The translations under genes and the position numbers were made by a program. Below, in pieces: positions 10,979 to 21,700 of a stretch of 64,000 nucleotides of DNA. Source of the DNA: Kappaphycus alvarezii (Eukaryota; Rhodophyta; Florideophyceae; Gigartinales; Solieriaceae); NCBI GenBank assembly GCA_002205965.3, contig NADL03000758.1, positions 992,001 through 1,056,000 on the forward strand, in the 5' to 3' direction. Below the pieces are notes generated by a model. That model ran no database searches. It had not been told where the DNA came from and worked only from the letters and a program-made list of their open reading frames with translations. Within the stretch, counting starts at the first letter, position 1, and each line of letters starts with the position of its first letter.

Positions 10979-11836
10979 TCAATCTATAATTACGTTGACG
11001 CTTCTCATCCCTTTTCTCCTTTCTCCAGCCCACCGGTCCTCCCTTCCCCTGCGCTCCTCTTCCCTTCGCTCCTTTTATTCTTCACGATCTATTACTCTCT
11101 GCCTATATTCCTCCTCCCGTCGTAACTGCTCCTGCATGATTGTGGATTTTATCGCATTTACTATCCCACCATCATCGATATTAGACTTTCTACTGATGGT
11201 ATTTCTCTTCCGCACAAGAGGGCGGGAAGTTGGTGCACGCTGTGCAGCAGAATCAAGCCTATATTCTTCTTGGTCTGGAGAGTTAGCGGCAGAGCAGTGA
11301 TCTTCGCTTTCAGGTAAAACACTGGCTCCATCACCCTCCGACTCCTGTAATATTGTTAATGGAAGGGTTGAGAATGGGTCTGTTTCATCATCAAAGTTCG
11401 CATATTACTCTCCAGACTCGGCACCATCACTAATATCTGCCCTTCCGTCATTTATTTCCGAATATCCTTGGCTTTAAGAACCTCAGGTGGCACGCTTGGA
11501 TCCCCGGTTGGTGGGGTTGTACGACACAGCGCTGAGAATTCTCTCCGCAGGGAGTCTAAGTCTCGGCTCTGTGCAGGATAGCACAGCTCATGTAGTATAG
11601 CTACCTTTTCCCATTCGTCTTTGGCCAGGGGTAGGTGTTTTTGCAATAACTCAAGAAAATATCTGTCTCAGCGCAGGAGAAACCGTTTCCCCGCCTTACC
11701 AACTGTCTTCTTTGTGACCCGCCCGTCCTTCCTTTTCTGCGCTTTGCAGTACCCCCACGAGGCGGTAGTCCGTTATTTTTTGGATTTTGTATTGGTATCA
11801 GCACCTTTGGTCTTAGTCGCGGAGGAGTGTCCTGAA
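10979..11836 (-). pseudogene. DUF6818-type protein gene, broken
   Basis: The minus strand encodes, across frame breaks: a basic Gly/Arg stretch (KRRKGRTGG), the helical segment GFSCAETDIF, then WEKVAILHELCYP, then RDLDSLRREFSALC and PTGDPSVPPEVLKAKDIRK. This order, with the conserved PTGDP..PPEV..AK signature, is that of DUF6818 proteins, which I know from oomycetes and algae, often in multiple copies and mobile-element-like. The C-terminal part is acidic, then charged (VRKRNTISRKSNIDDGG, QEQLRREEEYRQRV). It has two frameshifts (near 11645 and 11458) and two in-frame stops (near 11407 and 11087). The Gypsy element at 11841 is inserted at its 5' edge, separating it from whatever lay upstream. 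Confidence 0.6.
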
Positions 11837-11840
11837 CGGG
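11836..11840. repeat. Target-site duplication (left), ACGGG
   Basis: ACGGG directly before the 5' LTR, repeated exactly after the 3' LTR at 17769-17773. A 5-bp duplication is normal for Ty3/Gypsy integration. Confidence 0.9.
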
Positions 11841-12352
11841 TGTAACGATGGTGCCCCAAAATCTCCTAAAGTACACTGACAGTACCCCGCCAGTAACCGT
11901 TACCAAGATTTACACTGTACCAAGACATCAGTGCAACTTGTGCACTGTACCAGACACCGGTGTAAAACACAAGACCGTACCACCCCGTGCCGAACCAATC
12001 ACATAACGCCATTATGGCGATCTCGCGTGGTTCTCAAAACTTCTCCCACCTCACCAATCAGCAATTACTTTATGTCTTCTTGCCAATTGGACCAATGGAA
12101 CTTTGCCATGATGTTTACTGCTGTCAACCTCCCCGATAGTTTCTACATGAATCTTCAAAACCTTTTAGTTTCGTGCCTTTAGGGCCGTTCCTCTAGAACA
12201 CCTTTGAATTTAGCATCGTCTGCCTACAATTTACCCTTGTTGTCGTTGAGTACTTTTTCTATATAAACCTGGTCTGAAGCTCCGGCCTGTTTACCGGAGC
12301 ATCAACCATCAGTTCAACCATCGATTACCTCTTGTGCGCCCAAACCCCCACA
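11841..12352 (+). repeat. 5' LTR (512 bp)
   Basis: Starts TGTAACGATGG, ends CCCCCACA. Contains a TATA box (TATATAAA, about 12260), so the transcript should start near 12290. Nearly identical to 17255-17768: one C/T substitution near the start, and about nine single-base length differences, mostly in C or T runs. Confidence 0.95.
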
Positions 12353-12354
12353 TC

Positions 12355-12367
12355 TGGTAGCATCGCC
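12355..12367 (+). other. Primer-binding site (tRNA-iMet-like)
   Basis: TGGTAGCATCGCC two bases after the 5' LTR. TGGTA at this position fits the CCA end of an initiator Met tRNA, as in many plant and algal Gypsy elements. Confidence 0.65.
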
Positions 12368-12501
12368 AAAAAGTTTGTCAGTACTGCGAGTTCTTCCAAT
12401 CCGATAGTAAGTTAAAATCTCTAATAGATTTGCCTTTCTGCCCGATTGCAAGCGGAGACTAACATTTTGTTTTTTACTCTGATCCTTCCGGATAACGCCC
12501 A

Positions 12502-13110
12502 GTGCCGAGAAACAAGACTTCCAGGGACCGCCCCTCGTCACCTGACGAGTACACCGAAAAGGACTTACAGGGATTTTTCGAGGAAAATTGTCGAGAAGTA
12601 AGTAAGTTTTGCTACGGTCAAGAACCAAGGACACCGACGGGGATTGAAATCGAGGAACCGAGAACCTTGCCGCCTCCCACTTTCGCACTTCCGTCGGCCC
12701 TTCCACCGATACCAGCGCTTCCCGAGATCCCCCGCTCAAGGCCCGTCAAGTCAAGGAAGGCTAAACCGACCACTAGGCCTTCGATTTCCAAGAAGGGCCT
12801 ACCTGTTCTTCCTGACGCCGCCTCTATCGTTATCCAGAGGACAGCCAACCACCGTATCCGAAAGCTTGCCAGGAGGCCTCGAATGACCAAGAACCCTCGG
12901 TCGTCTCCCTTCCACTTCCGCCACTGTCAAGTCACCTGCACAGGCCGTGTGCAGTACTTCGAGCATCTTCGTTCCCGCAAGCATCACCACCGCGCTGACA
13001 AGACAAGGCACACCTGCAATATTTGCAAGATAGAAGTTCCGAGCAAGGCAGACCTTGAGCGCCTCCGTCTTGGCCGTCGTCACCGCGAGACTGTTCGTAA
13101 GTCTGAGTAA
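12502..13110 (+). CDS. Extra ORF upstream of gag, JAZ/U1-like zinc-finger protein
   Basis: About 200 codons. The first 130 are Pro/Arg-rich (PPPTFALPSALPPIPALP). The last 60 hold two C2H2 units of the JAZ/zf-met (RNA-binding) style: CQVTCTGRVQYFEHLRSRKH, then HTCNICKIEVPSKADL ending GRRH. Both look damaged (spacing in the first, a missing His in the second), possibly by base errors. No ATG opens the frame. A GTAAGT at about 12408 and a CAG at 12500-12502 suggest a spliced leader exon. Known Gypsy elements have no such protein before gag, so it may be captured from the host. Which of these is right is open. Confidence 0.5.
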   Translation: MPRNKTSRDRPSSPDEYTEKDLQGFFEENCREVSKFCYGQEPRTPTGIEIEEPRTLPPPTFALPSALPPIPALPEIPRSRPVKSRKAKPTTRPSISKKGLPVLPDAASIVIQRTANHRIRKLARRPRMTKNPRSSPFHFRHCQVTCTGRVQYFEHLRSRKHHHRADKTRHTCNICKIEVPSKADLERLRLGRRHRETVRKSE

Positions 13111-13386
13111 GCTTGTATTTGAATAAATTATCCGTGTCAAACTGGAAAAAAACCCAAAAGTTGCTTTCTCAACCGACTTCGTTTGTGCTGTGTTCACCCT
13201 CCCGCTGTGGCTACCTTTCAAACTCGCTTTCCCCAGTCCCTTGCAGTAGGACTTGTAAGTCCGTATCGCCGCCAGGTTCTAGACAGGAAAACAAACGTTT
13301 GGTAAAGCATCGGAAGGAGAGCTACTATAGCACACCCGACGTGACTGACGTCAAACCCTTACGTCAGAGAAAATCAACTTTCCCAG

Positions 13387-13459
13387 GTTATCGACTGGGA
13401 TTCGAACTCGAGACCTCCCACTGGTGTTTTGCTGGTCTTGCCAACTAGGCCACAGTGCA
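13387..13459 (-). pseudogene. tRNA-derived sequence (SINE-like head) inside the element
   Basis: On the minus strand, TGGCCTAGTTGG fits the tRNA A box and GTTCGAATCC the B box. Their spacing is exactly that of positions 8 and 53 of a tRNA. The acceptor, anticodon and T stems pair poorly, so it is not a working tRNA. Intact pol III boxes with a lost cloverleaf is what SINE heads look like. It lies antisense between the zinc-finger ORF and gag. Confidence 0.5.
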
Positions 13460-13729
13460 GACCGATCCTTGCTGTGCAAATTGGAAAATTTTAATTTAAA
13501 GGAAAAAAAACCAACCCCCCACGTGTCCGCCGCCGTATCTACCAGCGACTGAGTTGCACCCTGTGGTCCTCCATCGCAGAAGCTATCCTGTCTCGAGCAC
13601 CGATGCGTACGGACGACGAAGTACATCCGGTTAGATCTTAACCGTATAGTTAGGACGTGCGCAGTCCACAGTAGATACTGAACGCATTAAAATTCTTCTT
13701 CTCTGACCATCAACCAATAGGAAAAGGCC

Positions 13730-14663
13730 ATGGAAACTCCTGGAATTACAGTAGAGGCTCTCGCTCAAGCTGTAAGCGAACTTCAACGTCAGCTGACAGA
13801 GGCCCATAATCAGATCTCCGCGCAGCAGAATCAGCTCAATAATGCTGCTCAAAAGGTAGGAGCCCTCGAGAATGAACTATCTCTCGTCAGGATCAATACT
13901 GGTACCTCTAGTAGTCAAAATGAAAACAAGGACGCCCCTAAGAAGAACAAACCGGGATCTTTCGGTGGAAAGGGTCCGTCGGAAGCTGGTGCGTGCAGAT
14001 GGAGAATTACTTGGGTGAAGCAGATGGGCAAGCTACTATGAACATTGCTCTGAGCTATCTCTCGGGAAATGCTCATGAATGGTGGATGGTCTATTCAAAG
14101 AGTGCGGAGGGAAGGAAATTCAAACATGGAAGGAATTGAAGGCTGCTCTCCTCAATCGTTTTGAGACGATAAACAAAGAAAAAATCGCCCGAGACAAACT
14201 GGCTCGCTGGAAACAAGTCAAGGACGTTCCAACATTTAATGATGATTTTAACAAAATCTTATTGGACATCCCAGACATTGGAGTAAAAGATCAAATAGAT
14301 CGATATTCACGCGGCCTGAAACCATACATTTGGAAAACCTTATGCACGAAAGAATACACCAAGCTTTCCGATCTTATGGGAGATGCAGAAAGAGTGGAAG
14401 CGGCGTACAGGCGTTCAGAACCCCTGAGAAATACCAAGTCTGGTGGAAAATTGCTGAATGGAAGTTCATCTGCCGGAAATAATGGCCCTGTACCAATGGA
14501 AATTGGAAACGTGGAAGTAAAGTCTGGTGTCGAGTCATCACATGTGAATCTACAGAAGCTTGATAAGGAAGAGCGAGACAGATGCATGCGTGAAGGACTA
14601 TGCCTAAGATGCAGACAGAAAGGACACATAGCAAAGAACTGCCCAAAAGCCCGGAAGAACTGA
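13730..14663 (+). CDS. gag: Gypsy gag polyprotein, frameshifted
   Basis: Begins METPGITVEALAQAV, with a coiled-coil-like Q/L-rich stretch (residues 10-60), a charged hinge, then the capsid region (ALSYLSGNAHEWWM ... TWKELKAALLNRF) and, at the end, a CCHC zinc knuckle CLRCRQKGHIAKNC. Frame shifts near 14005 and 14085 are removed by one base each. It packages the RNA; gag and pol frames overlap around 14600-14663. Confidence 0.85.
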
Positions 14664-15219
14664 TCGACGGTCCTCATTCAGTTCTAGATCAAGGAAATCT
14701 CATTCTTTCAACGGTAAGATCCAAACAACTAGTTAGGGCCACACCGACCCCAACCTTCCAACGCCACCACCGCGGACTTCTTATTGTTAAAGGAGTCATT
14801 TCCAACGGACCAGCTAAAATCCTCATCGACCCCGGCGGTGAGGTTAATTTCCTCAGCAAATCATTTTGCGATCACCATAAGATTAAAACCGAAGAATCAG
14901 AAGAACTTGCCGAAATGGCGAATGGTTTGATCAAAAATTAATGGAAACACCGCATCCTGTTATCGTCCAGATAAAGAAATACACTGAACCACTGTACTTC
15001 GCCATAAGCCCCCTGAAGAGGTATGATGCAATCCTTGGGAAAGAATGGTGTGGATCCCATAAAGCGATTATCGACACCGCCGAAAATCAAGTTTCATTCA
15101 ATTATAAGGATGAAAATTACGTTATTGCTGCCAATGAAAGGCTATTGAATTCTTTCGTTTCCGCAAATTCAATACTCACTGATTTAGAAAAAATTATGGG
15201 ACATATGCAGTACTTGTGA
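14600..15219 (+). CDS. pol: Gypsy pol, protease part
   Basis: Follows gag in another frame. The protease core reads ILIDPGGEVNFLS. Retroviral-type aspartic proteases have D-T/S-G here, so the middle residue is Pro. This may inactivate the enzyme, or it may be a base error (TCC to CCC). The second half carries the ILGKEW motif typical of the protease-RT junction. One base is missing in the A run near 14936, between the two halves. Confidence 0.75.
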
Positions 15220-16672
15220 GACCCTAAGTTCAAAGTCCTATTCTAAGGAAACCTATTACGGAGAGATTCAAGACATACTTACCCAGTATGAGGATGTATT
15301 CCCAAACAGACTTCCAAAAGGCCTCCCCCGAAGAGGAAGTATGATTTCAAGATTGAATTAGAAAAAGAAGCAAAACCCCAGAAAAAGGGTCTCTACCGTC
15401 TTTCGGACAAAGAAATGGGGGAACTTCGCAAGCAGCTAGATGAGCTTCTGGAGAGTGATTTCATTAGACCAAGCAAGAGCCCGTGGGAGCCCCAATTCTC
15501 TTCGTGACAAAGAAGGACAGCTCATTGCGGATGTGTGTGGATTACAGAGCACTCAATCGGCTTACTGTAAAGAACAGTTATCCACTGCCACGCATAGACG
15601 ATATATTTGATCAGCTCAAAGGATCAAAGTACTTCTCCAAAATAGACCTGAGGTCAGGCTATCATCAGATCAGACTGGATGAATCTTCAATACCCCTCAC
15701 GGCATTTAGAACTCGATATGGACATTTCGAATTTCTGGTATTGCCATTTGGATTGACAAATGCCCCAGCGACTTTCATGGGCCTTATGAACGACATTTTA
15801 AAGATGTACTTGACGTTTTTGTTATCGTATATCTGGATGACATTCTTATATTTAGTAAGACATGGGAAGAACATTTGAAACACATCGCTGAAGTATTGGA
15901 GATCCTTAGAAGGGAAAATTATTCGCGAAATTGTCAAAGTGTGTCTTTGGTGTCAAAGAAGTGGAGTATCTTGGGCACATCATATGCCAGGAAGGAATTT
16001 CTGTGGATCCCAACAAAATTAAAGCCGTTATGGAATGGCCGACGCCTCGGAACAAACAACATCTTCAGTCATTCTTAGGGTTTGTAAATTATTATAGACG
16101 GTTCATTAAGGGTTGTTCCTTAATTTCGAAACCACTTACCGAGTTGACAAAGAACGTTTGTTTTCATTGGACAGAAACTCAAGAAAAATCATTTCAAACC
16201 TTGAAGAAAATATTGTGCAACGCTCCAGTCCTTCGAAATTTCGATTCAAGTCTACCGATCTATGTTACTACGATGCTTCCCAATACGCAATTGGTGCTGT
16301 ATTGGAACAAGGAACCGCGAAGGACAAAAGACCAGTCGCTTTCGCATCCAGAACTTTAAATGATGCCGAACAGAATTATGCAGCCCACGAAAGAGAGCTA
16401 TTGGCCATTGTCGACTGCCTAAAGTGGTGGAGAGCATACTTGTATGGGAACTTTTTACTGTTCATTCTGACCACTACCCGTTGAGATACCTCGAGACACA
16501 AGATAATCTGTCACAGAGACAGGTTAGATGGTTGGAAAGATTAGTTGACTTTGATTTCAAGATTATACCCATCTCCGGGAAATCAAATATAGTTGCCGAT
16601 TCCCTCTCAAGACAACCCCAGAATGTACCCTCACCCCACCATCGAAACAAGGAGCTACTCCAAGAAGTATAA
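15220..16672 (+). CDS. pol: Gypsy pol, reverse transcriptase and RNase H
   Basis: RT motifs in order: [43 protein letters not shown], and catalytic YLDD at 15830-15841 (read in the frame after a lost base in the GTTTTT run near 15817), then [14 protein letters not shown] and the [12 protein letters not shown] thumb. RNase H follows with [13 protein letters not shown] (Asp), HERELLAIV (Glu) and [10 protein letters not shown] (Asp). All catalytic residues are present. Four or more single-base breaks separate the frames. Confidence 0.9.
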
Positions 16673-17254
16673 TGAAGACATCTTCGGAATCAAACAATAT
16701 TTCTGTTCCGTTTTTTGAATCATCCGATCTCGAAGAGCTTGTAAAAGACTACCATCGAGATGAAAGCTTCAAAGACGAATACAAAGATCCGAAAGCACCT
16801 TTCGAAAGAAAGGGATCGCTTTTGTTAAGACACGGAAAAATTTGCATACCAGAAGGAGCGTTTAAAGTCAAGTTGTTGCATGACTACCATTCGACTCCAA
16901 ATATCTGAGGATATAAACGGAGTTACGTACCGTTTAATTCTTTCCCAACCAATGATCGATAGAGGAATTCACAATGCTTTCCATGCTAGTCTCCTCAAGC
17001 CACACTTTGAAGATAAGTTTGATCGAGAAACTCCGCCGCCACCACCAATACAGGTTCAAGATGGACAAGAAGAATACGAGGTCGAAACCATTCTCAGTCA
17101 CAAGAAACAACACGGAAAAAACAAATATCTCATTAAATGGAAAGGATATACAGAGTACGAGAACTCATGGCTATCAAAAAGGATCTCAAACATTGTGAAG
17201 ATCTGCTATACAAAGACAAGAATCGGAGCGATTCTTCTTCGTAGGGGGGAGTGA
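16672..17254 (+). CDS. pol: Truncated Gypsy integrase with C-terminal chromodomain
   Basis: The first part is the lead into the integrase HHCC finger and stops at LLHDYHSTPN. The next residues (about 16905) are already the C-terminal integrase region: DINGVTYRLIL, then MIDRGIHNAFHASLLKPHF. The rest of the zinc finger and the whole DDE catalytic core (normally about 200 residues) are missing. A chromodomain follows, EYEVETILSHK ... YLIKWKGY ... ENSW, as in chromoviruses, which directs integration to marked chromatin. The stop TGA (17252-17254) abuts the 3' LTR. Confidence 0.85.
17243..17254 (+). other. Polypurine tract
   Basis: AGGGGGGAGTGA immediately before the 3' LTR, the primer site for plus-strand DNA synthesis; it overlaps the pol stop codon. 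Confidence 0.8.
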
Positions 17255-17768
17255 TGTAATGATGGTGCCCCCAAAATCTCCTAAAGTACACTGACAGTAC
17301 CCCGCCAGTAACCGTTACCAAGATTTACACTGTACAAGACATCAGTGCAACTTGTGCACTGTACCCAGACACCGGTGTAAAACACAAGACCCGTACCACC
17401 CGTGCCGAACCAATCACATAACGCCATTATGGCGATCTCGCGTGGTTCTCAAAACTTCTCCCCCTCACCAATCAGCAATTACTTTATGTCTTCTTGCCAA
17501 TTGGACCAATGGAACTTTGCCATGATGTTTACTGCTGTCAACCTCCCGATAGTTTCTACATGAATCTTCAAAACCTTTTAGTTTCGTGCCTTTAGGGCCG
17601 TTCCTCTAGAACACCTTTGAATTTAGCATCGTCTGCCTACAATTTACCCTTGTTGTCGTTGAGTACCTTTTTCTATATAAACCCTGGTCTGAAGCTCCGG
17701 CCTGTTTACCGGGAGCATCAACCATCAGTTCAACCATCGATTACCTCTTGTGCGCCCAAACCCCCACA
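17255..17768 (+). repeat. 3' LTR (514 bp)
   Basis: Starts TGTAATGATGG, ends CCCCCACA, with a TATATAAA near 17674. Pair of 11841-12352. Confidence 0.95.
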
Positions 17769-17773
17769 ACGGG
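17769..17773. repeat. Target-site duplication (right), ACGGG
   Basis: Exact copy of 11836-11840. Confidence 0.9.
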
Positions 17774-18750
17774 TTAGGGTCGTGTACCAGGAGTTGTCAA
17801 TAGCTATAGAGAACTGTAACTAGAGTTCCTTATGTGACTGTGTACTGGTGCAAAAGGCGATGAGAAACGCGGAGTAGTGGAATCCTTAAGTGCGTCCTCC
17901 ACTCTTTGCACCTGTGCATGATTCGAAGTTACATGCAGAGACCCCTCCGCTTTGTTCTGTGACCCGTTCCAGCAAACGTAGGGGGGCTACATACCTCACT
18001 ACCACCTGTTCCTGCATGATCATCGCCTAAACTGAGAGGATACATTATCTGCATGACGTTTTCTGATTGCTCGTGACGGGGGAGGATGTTTGGAGGAGGT
18101 CGGTGAGCGTGGTGGCGATGATAGGTAATTGTTGTGTGATGCCCTGTGGGAGAGCATGGTACGGCCGCCGATTTTTGAAGGTGGCGAGAGGTACCCAACA
18201 ACAATTGTGCAGCAATTGTTGTTGGGTAATTTTCGTGGGAGTGTTGTTGGTTGAGGTATATCGGAAGGATAACGGATGAGGGTTGTGCGAGGGGGGCAAG
18301 GTGAGTACGGTGGAAGAGGTGATCGTTGATGAGTTGCGGTCGTTGTGAAGGCTCACTGGCTAGGGAGATAGGAGGGGTGGCGGTTTTAGGTGGTAAGAGG
18401 TGTGATCAGTGATAAGAGCGGCTGTTTGGAGTGGTAATCGGTAACACTGTCGGGAATGGTGACGGATGACGGTGGATGGAAGGGTGTAGGGTGAGGTTGG
18501 TAGGAAGGATTTTAGGTGAGGTTGGAAGTTGGTCGGAGGGCGATGATTGAGGATGATCTGAGGGGAGATGAGTGAGGGTTGTGGGAGGGCTGAGATCAAT
18601 CGGTGATGGGATATCGGCTGGTAAGAAGAACGGTAACTCGGTAGGGGTTACTGTTTTTCGGAGCCAGGTTGGAGGCGAAGATGGCGACATGATCTGACAT
18701 GACCTGGCACTCCCGCGAAAAACGATCCTTAGCGCCAAAAATGCGATTTG
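17774..18750. other. Spacer with low-complexity strand bias and a perfect palindrome
   Basis: The plus strand is G/T-rich from about 18070 to 18620. Its complement reads as Pro/Ser/Thr-rich ORFs (18406-18738 and 18045-18356) without domain features. Contains the palindrome 18192-18228. This would be the upstream side of the DUF6818 gene before the Gypsy insertion, but no continuation of that protein is visible. Confidence 0.35.
18192..18228. repeat. Perfect inverted repeat, 16-bp arms
   Basis: TACCCAACAACAATTG, 5-base spacer TGCAG, then its exact reverse complement. Would form a stable hairpin. Confidence 0.85.
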
Positions 18751-21700
18751 CTACCGTTCCGTTGCTTGCTTCCAAGAGTTAGATGCCGTTTGATACGTAG
18801 CTAAAGCGCGCCGTGGAGTGCTTTTATTACAAATGGACACGTAAGAAATTGCGATTTGTGATTTTTGGAGTCTTCCACTACAGCATATCAGGCTTGGAAG
18901 CGAGAGTGGCCGCTGTCAATGATTTCAGAGGTTCGACACTTACTAAATTTATGAAATATACAGTGAAATAATTGTCGAAACTCACTAAAACGCGCTATAA
19001 AATGGACAATTTAGGTACAATCTAGAATCAAAATTTCCGCATGCAAGAGTGCCTACGAACTCGCAAGTACAGTATTGTACACCGAAACCCGTCGTTCTGT
19101 AAGTTTGTAACAAATTTCCTGCCACTGCGCCGCCTGAATCCAAGCACGCAAAGCGGCTCCGTTATGTAGGAATAGAGGAATGAATGAAACTGCCAAGTGG
19201 TCAAGGGAGAAAAGTTGCAGAGAAATGCAACTATAGTAATATTTTCAGAAAAATGTTTTTTCCAAACGTCTGCGAAAACCTAGGGAACTTGCAGGCTATT
19301 TCAATTACTCTGAACACATGTGCATTAAGTTCTGGTGTCTCTCATAAAAGAGAAAGGTAAAATATGATCAAGTACGGAATTGAATAGGTAGGATGAATAA
19401 ATCACTGTAGAGGAGATAAGGGCGCAGAAAATTCTGTGTTGCCACGTCTTGATTTTGAAACCAAGGACGACCTTCGCATCTATTTTTGGTGCGTTAAGAG
19501 TTAATTTAGTTCATGAATAATGAGAATTTTTACAGGTAAGTTTCAGGGGAAAATGAAAGAAATTCTTTCAATATGATTGAGAATTTACCGCCCACGTGAG
19601 ATTATTCTTCAGGAAATTTATTTATGAATTAATGTTTCAGAATGAAGGAAAAATTGAAAGAGACGAAAGACTTAAATAACAACGAATAACATTCAAAGGG
19701 GATATTGGTATAAAACTGAAGTGTTTGAGGAAGTCTACTATACTAATAAATAGATACAACAAAGCAGTTTGCATAGCAACATTTCACAAGGGATCTAGAA
19801 CATGATCTAATCTTCGATAGAATACTAAAACAGTTACACTTGTCTTAAATTTCCATCTATTTGCTCAAATTTGAATGACATTTAATTTGTAAAGGGAAAC
19901 TATCGCTCTGGGAGCTTAAAGGAGAAAGATTACCGAAGGTATTCTAAAATATATTTCAACGAAATGAAGGTGAATGAATTAGAAAAAGGGCAAACTATAT
20001 ACAGAGCAAACGTTCTTATGTTAGCATAAATAGTATGTCGAAATAAAAGAACAATGCCTAATCACACAAAATTGACTTCTAATACGGAATAGTTCAGAAT
20101 TTTACATTAGAAGAGGAGAAAATGTTGAGCTCAAAACCCTGAAATATTTTAATAGCTAAGGAGATAAAGAAGGATTAAAGTATTTACGGTCCGAGTTTTT
20201 ATTCCAGATTTCCACAAAAGCCAATTTAAAAATAACGCTGAGCAGTCTCAGATGTTTTTTGTTTTTTTCGTTCCTGAGATCAGATAAAGTGCGCCCAATC
20301 GGATTAAAGTATCTTGAATTAAAAATATTACATTCAGATTTTATATAACGTGTTTTTGTTTAGGAGGGAGTGAATTTGCATTTCCAATATCAAAAAATTT
20401 GAATATTTTTGCAGATTAATGCATAAGGCTCCGTTTTTAATACATGCTATGGGCAGCCGACCAGAAAAAATTCTGACGGGGAAATATCAATACTGACAGA
20501 GCATATCACATCAGATGACTAAAAAAATTTCATTAACGTAAATACTTTAAAAATGTTTAGAAGTCTCCAGAAACTTTTATTTGGAAGGGCGGCAAAAGAA
20601 TTTTTTAGATCGCGAATTATCAAAAACAAGAAAAATTGAATTGAATGCCTAGTAAGAGGAATATGTCAGAAGAAAGTGGCTTTCAGGGATGAAAATAAGT
20701 TTTAGGTTGGTGACTTCAGGGAGAAAAGTTACTGAGATCGTCAAGTATTGTCGCAATAATTAAAAAGAAATTATATAGAATTCAATAATAAAGCCATTTC
20801 AAATGGTGAGTGACTCTTCGAATACTTATGGTTCTCTTATTGGATCAATTATAGTGATTAAACAAGAACATGAAAAACTTTAACAGGTGTATGCATGTGA
20901 ATTATCAGAGCTCTTAAAGACGAGAAAAGTATACAGTACTGCATATGAATATCTTCTACTGTAACAATGAGTTTAAATTTAAATATGGAAAATATATATA
21001 GATCGAATTGTCCCCTTGAATTTTTCTAATCAGAAACTCTCTTATCTTTGAAGTTTTTGAAAAAGTCTATGCAGAATGCTTTCACAGATCTTTCATTATT
21101 ATAATCGTTCAGAAAAAGTTTAATAACCATATTGGCTTCAAAAATATTTAGTTTTCACAGCTATTCTAGGTTGGTAATAGTCCTCGATCTAATTTTTATT
21201 TTATTATGAGGTAAATATAGATGTGCCTTGATTATGTTTCGAGTACCCTTAACATTGAAAATTCATGTCGTTCTCTAGCTCTAGCAATCAATCTGTTGGT
21301 GACCAAATTGCAGCGAGTACATCGACATGCTAATATTTCTCAAATATTCCTAATTTACATTAACTGAACTATTCGCTTGTTCGCAAATGAGTTATACTCT
21401 AACTCTGCATACTCTGATGTTTGGCAGATGATATTTGTTATGCGAAAGAAACATCAAAAAGGCTTGAAATGTGTCACCATATCTTTAAATTTAGTCTGGG
21501 GAACCCGCACTGATTACGCTCATGAGAAAAATAGAAAGTACAGTGAGGCTACCATACAAAGTTGCAATTATCTTATTGATTTTCTTGAAACAGTTTTTTG
21601 TAGCGGTCTTATTTCTGAATCCGATTCAATATTTTCGCATTCAATTTGAGGTGAAAAATGAAAAAAACCGCCCATGTTGTGGAATCTCTCGGACTCAAGG

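Larger units (their letters stand above)
11841..17768 (+). mobile_element. Ty3/Gypsy chromodomain retrotransposon, integrase-deleted
   Basis: Complete from end to end: 5' LTR (11841-12352), PBS, an extra zinc-finger ORF, gag with zinc knuckle, protease, reverse transcriptase, RNase H, the C-terminal integrase tail with a chromodomain, a polypurine tract and 3' LTR (17255-17768). It is flanked by ACGGG duplications. LTRs begin TGTAA and end CA. The integrase HHCC finger is cut short and the DDE core is absent. The LTR pair differs by one substitution plus single-base indels, so the insertion is recent. Frame breaks in gag-pol mostly fall in homopolymers. Confidence 0.92.

Noticed and set aside
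17771-17780. GGGTTAGGGT, telomere-like
   Set aside because: Arises from the ACGGG target duplication meeting TTAGGG by chance; no tandem repeat.
18045-18738. Pro/Ser/Thr-rich minus ORFs as an extracellular protein
   Set aside because: Low-complexity strand bias, no signal peptide, no repeat register; best explained as antisense of G/T-rich DNA.
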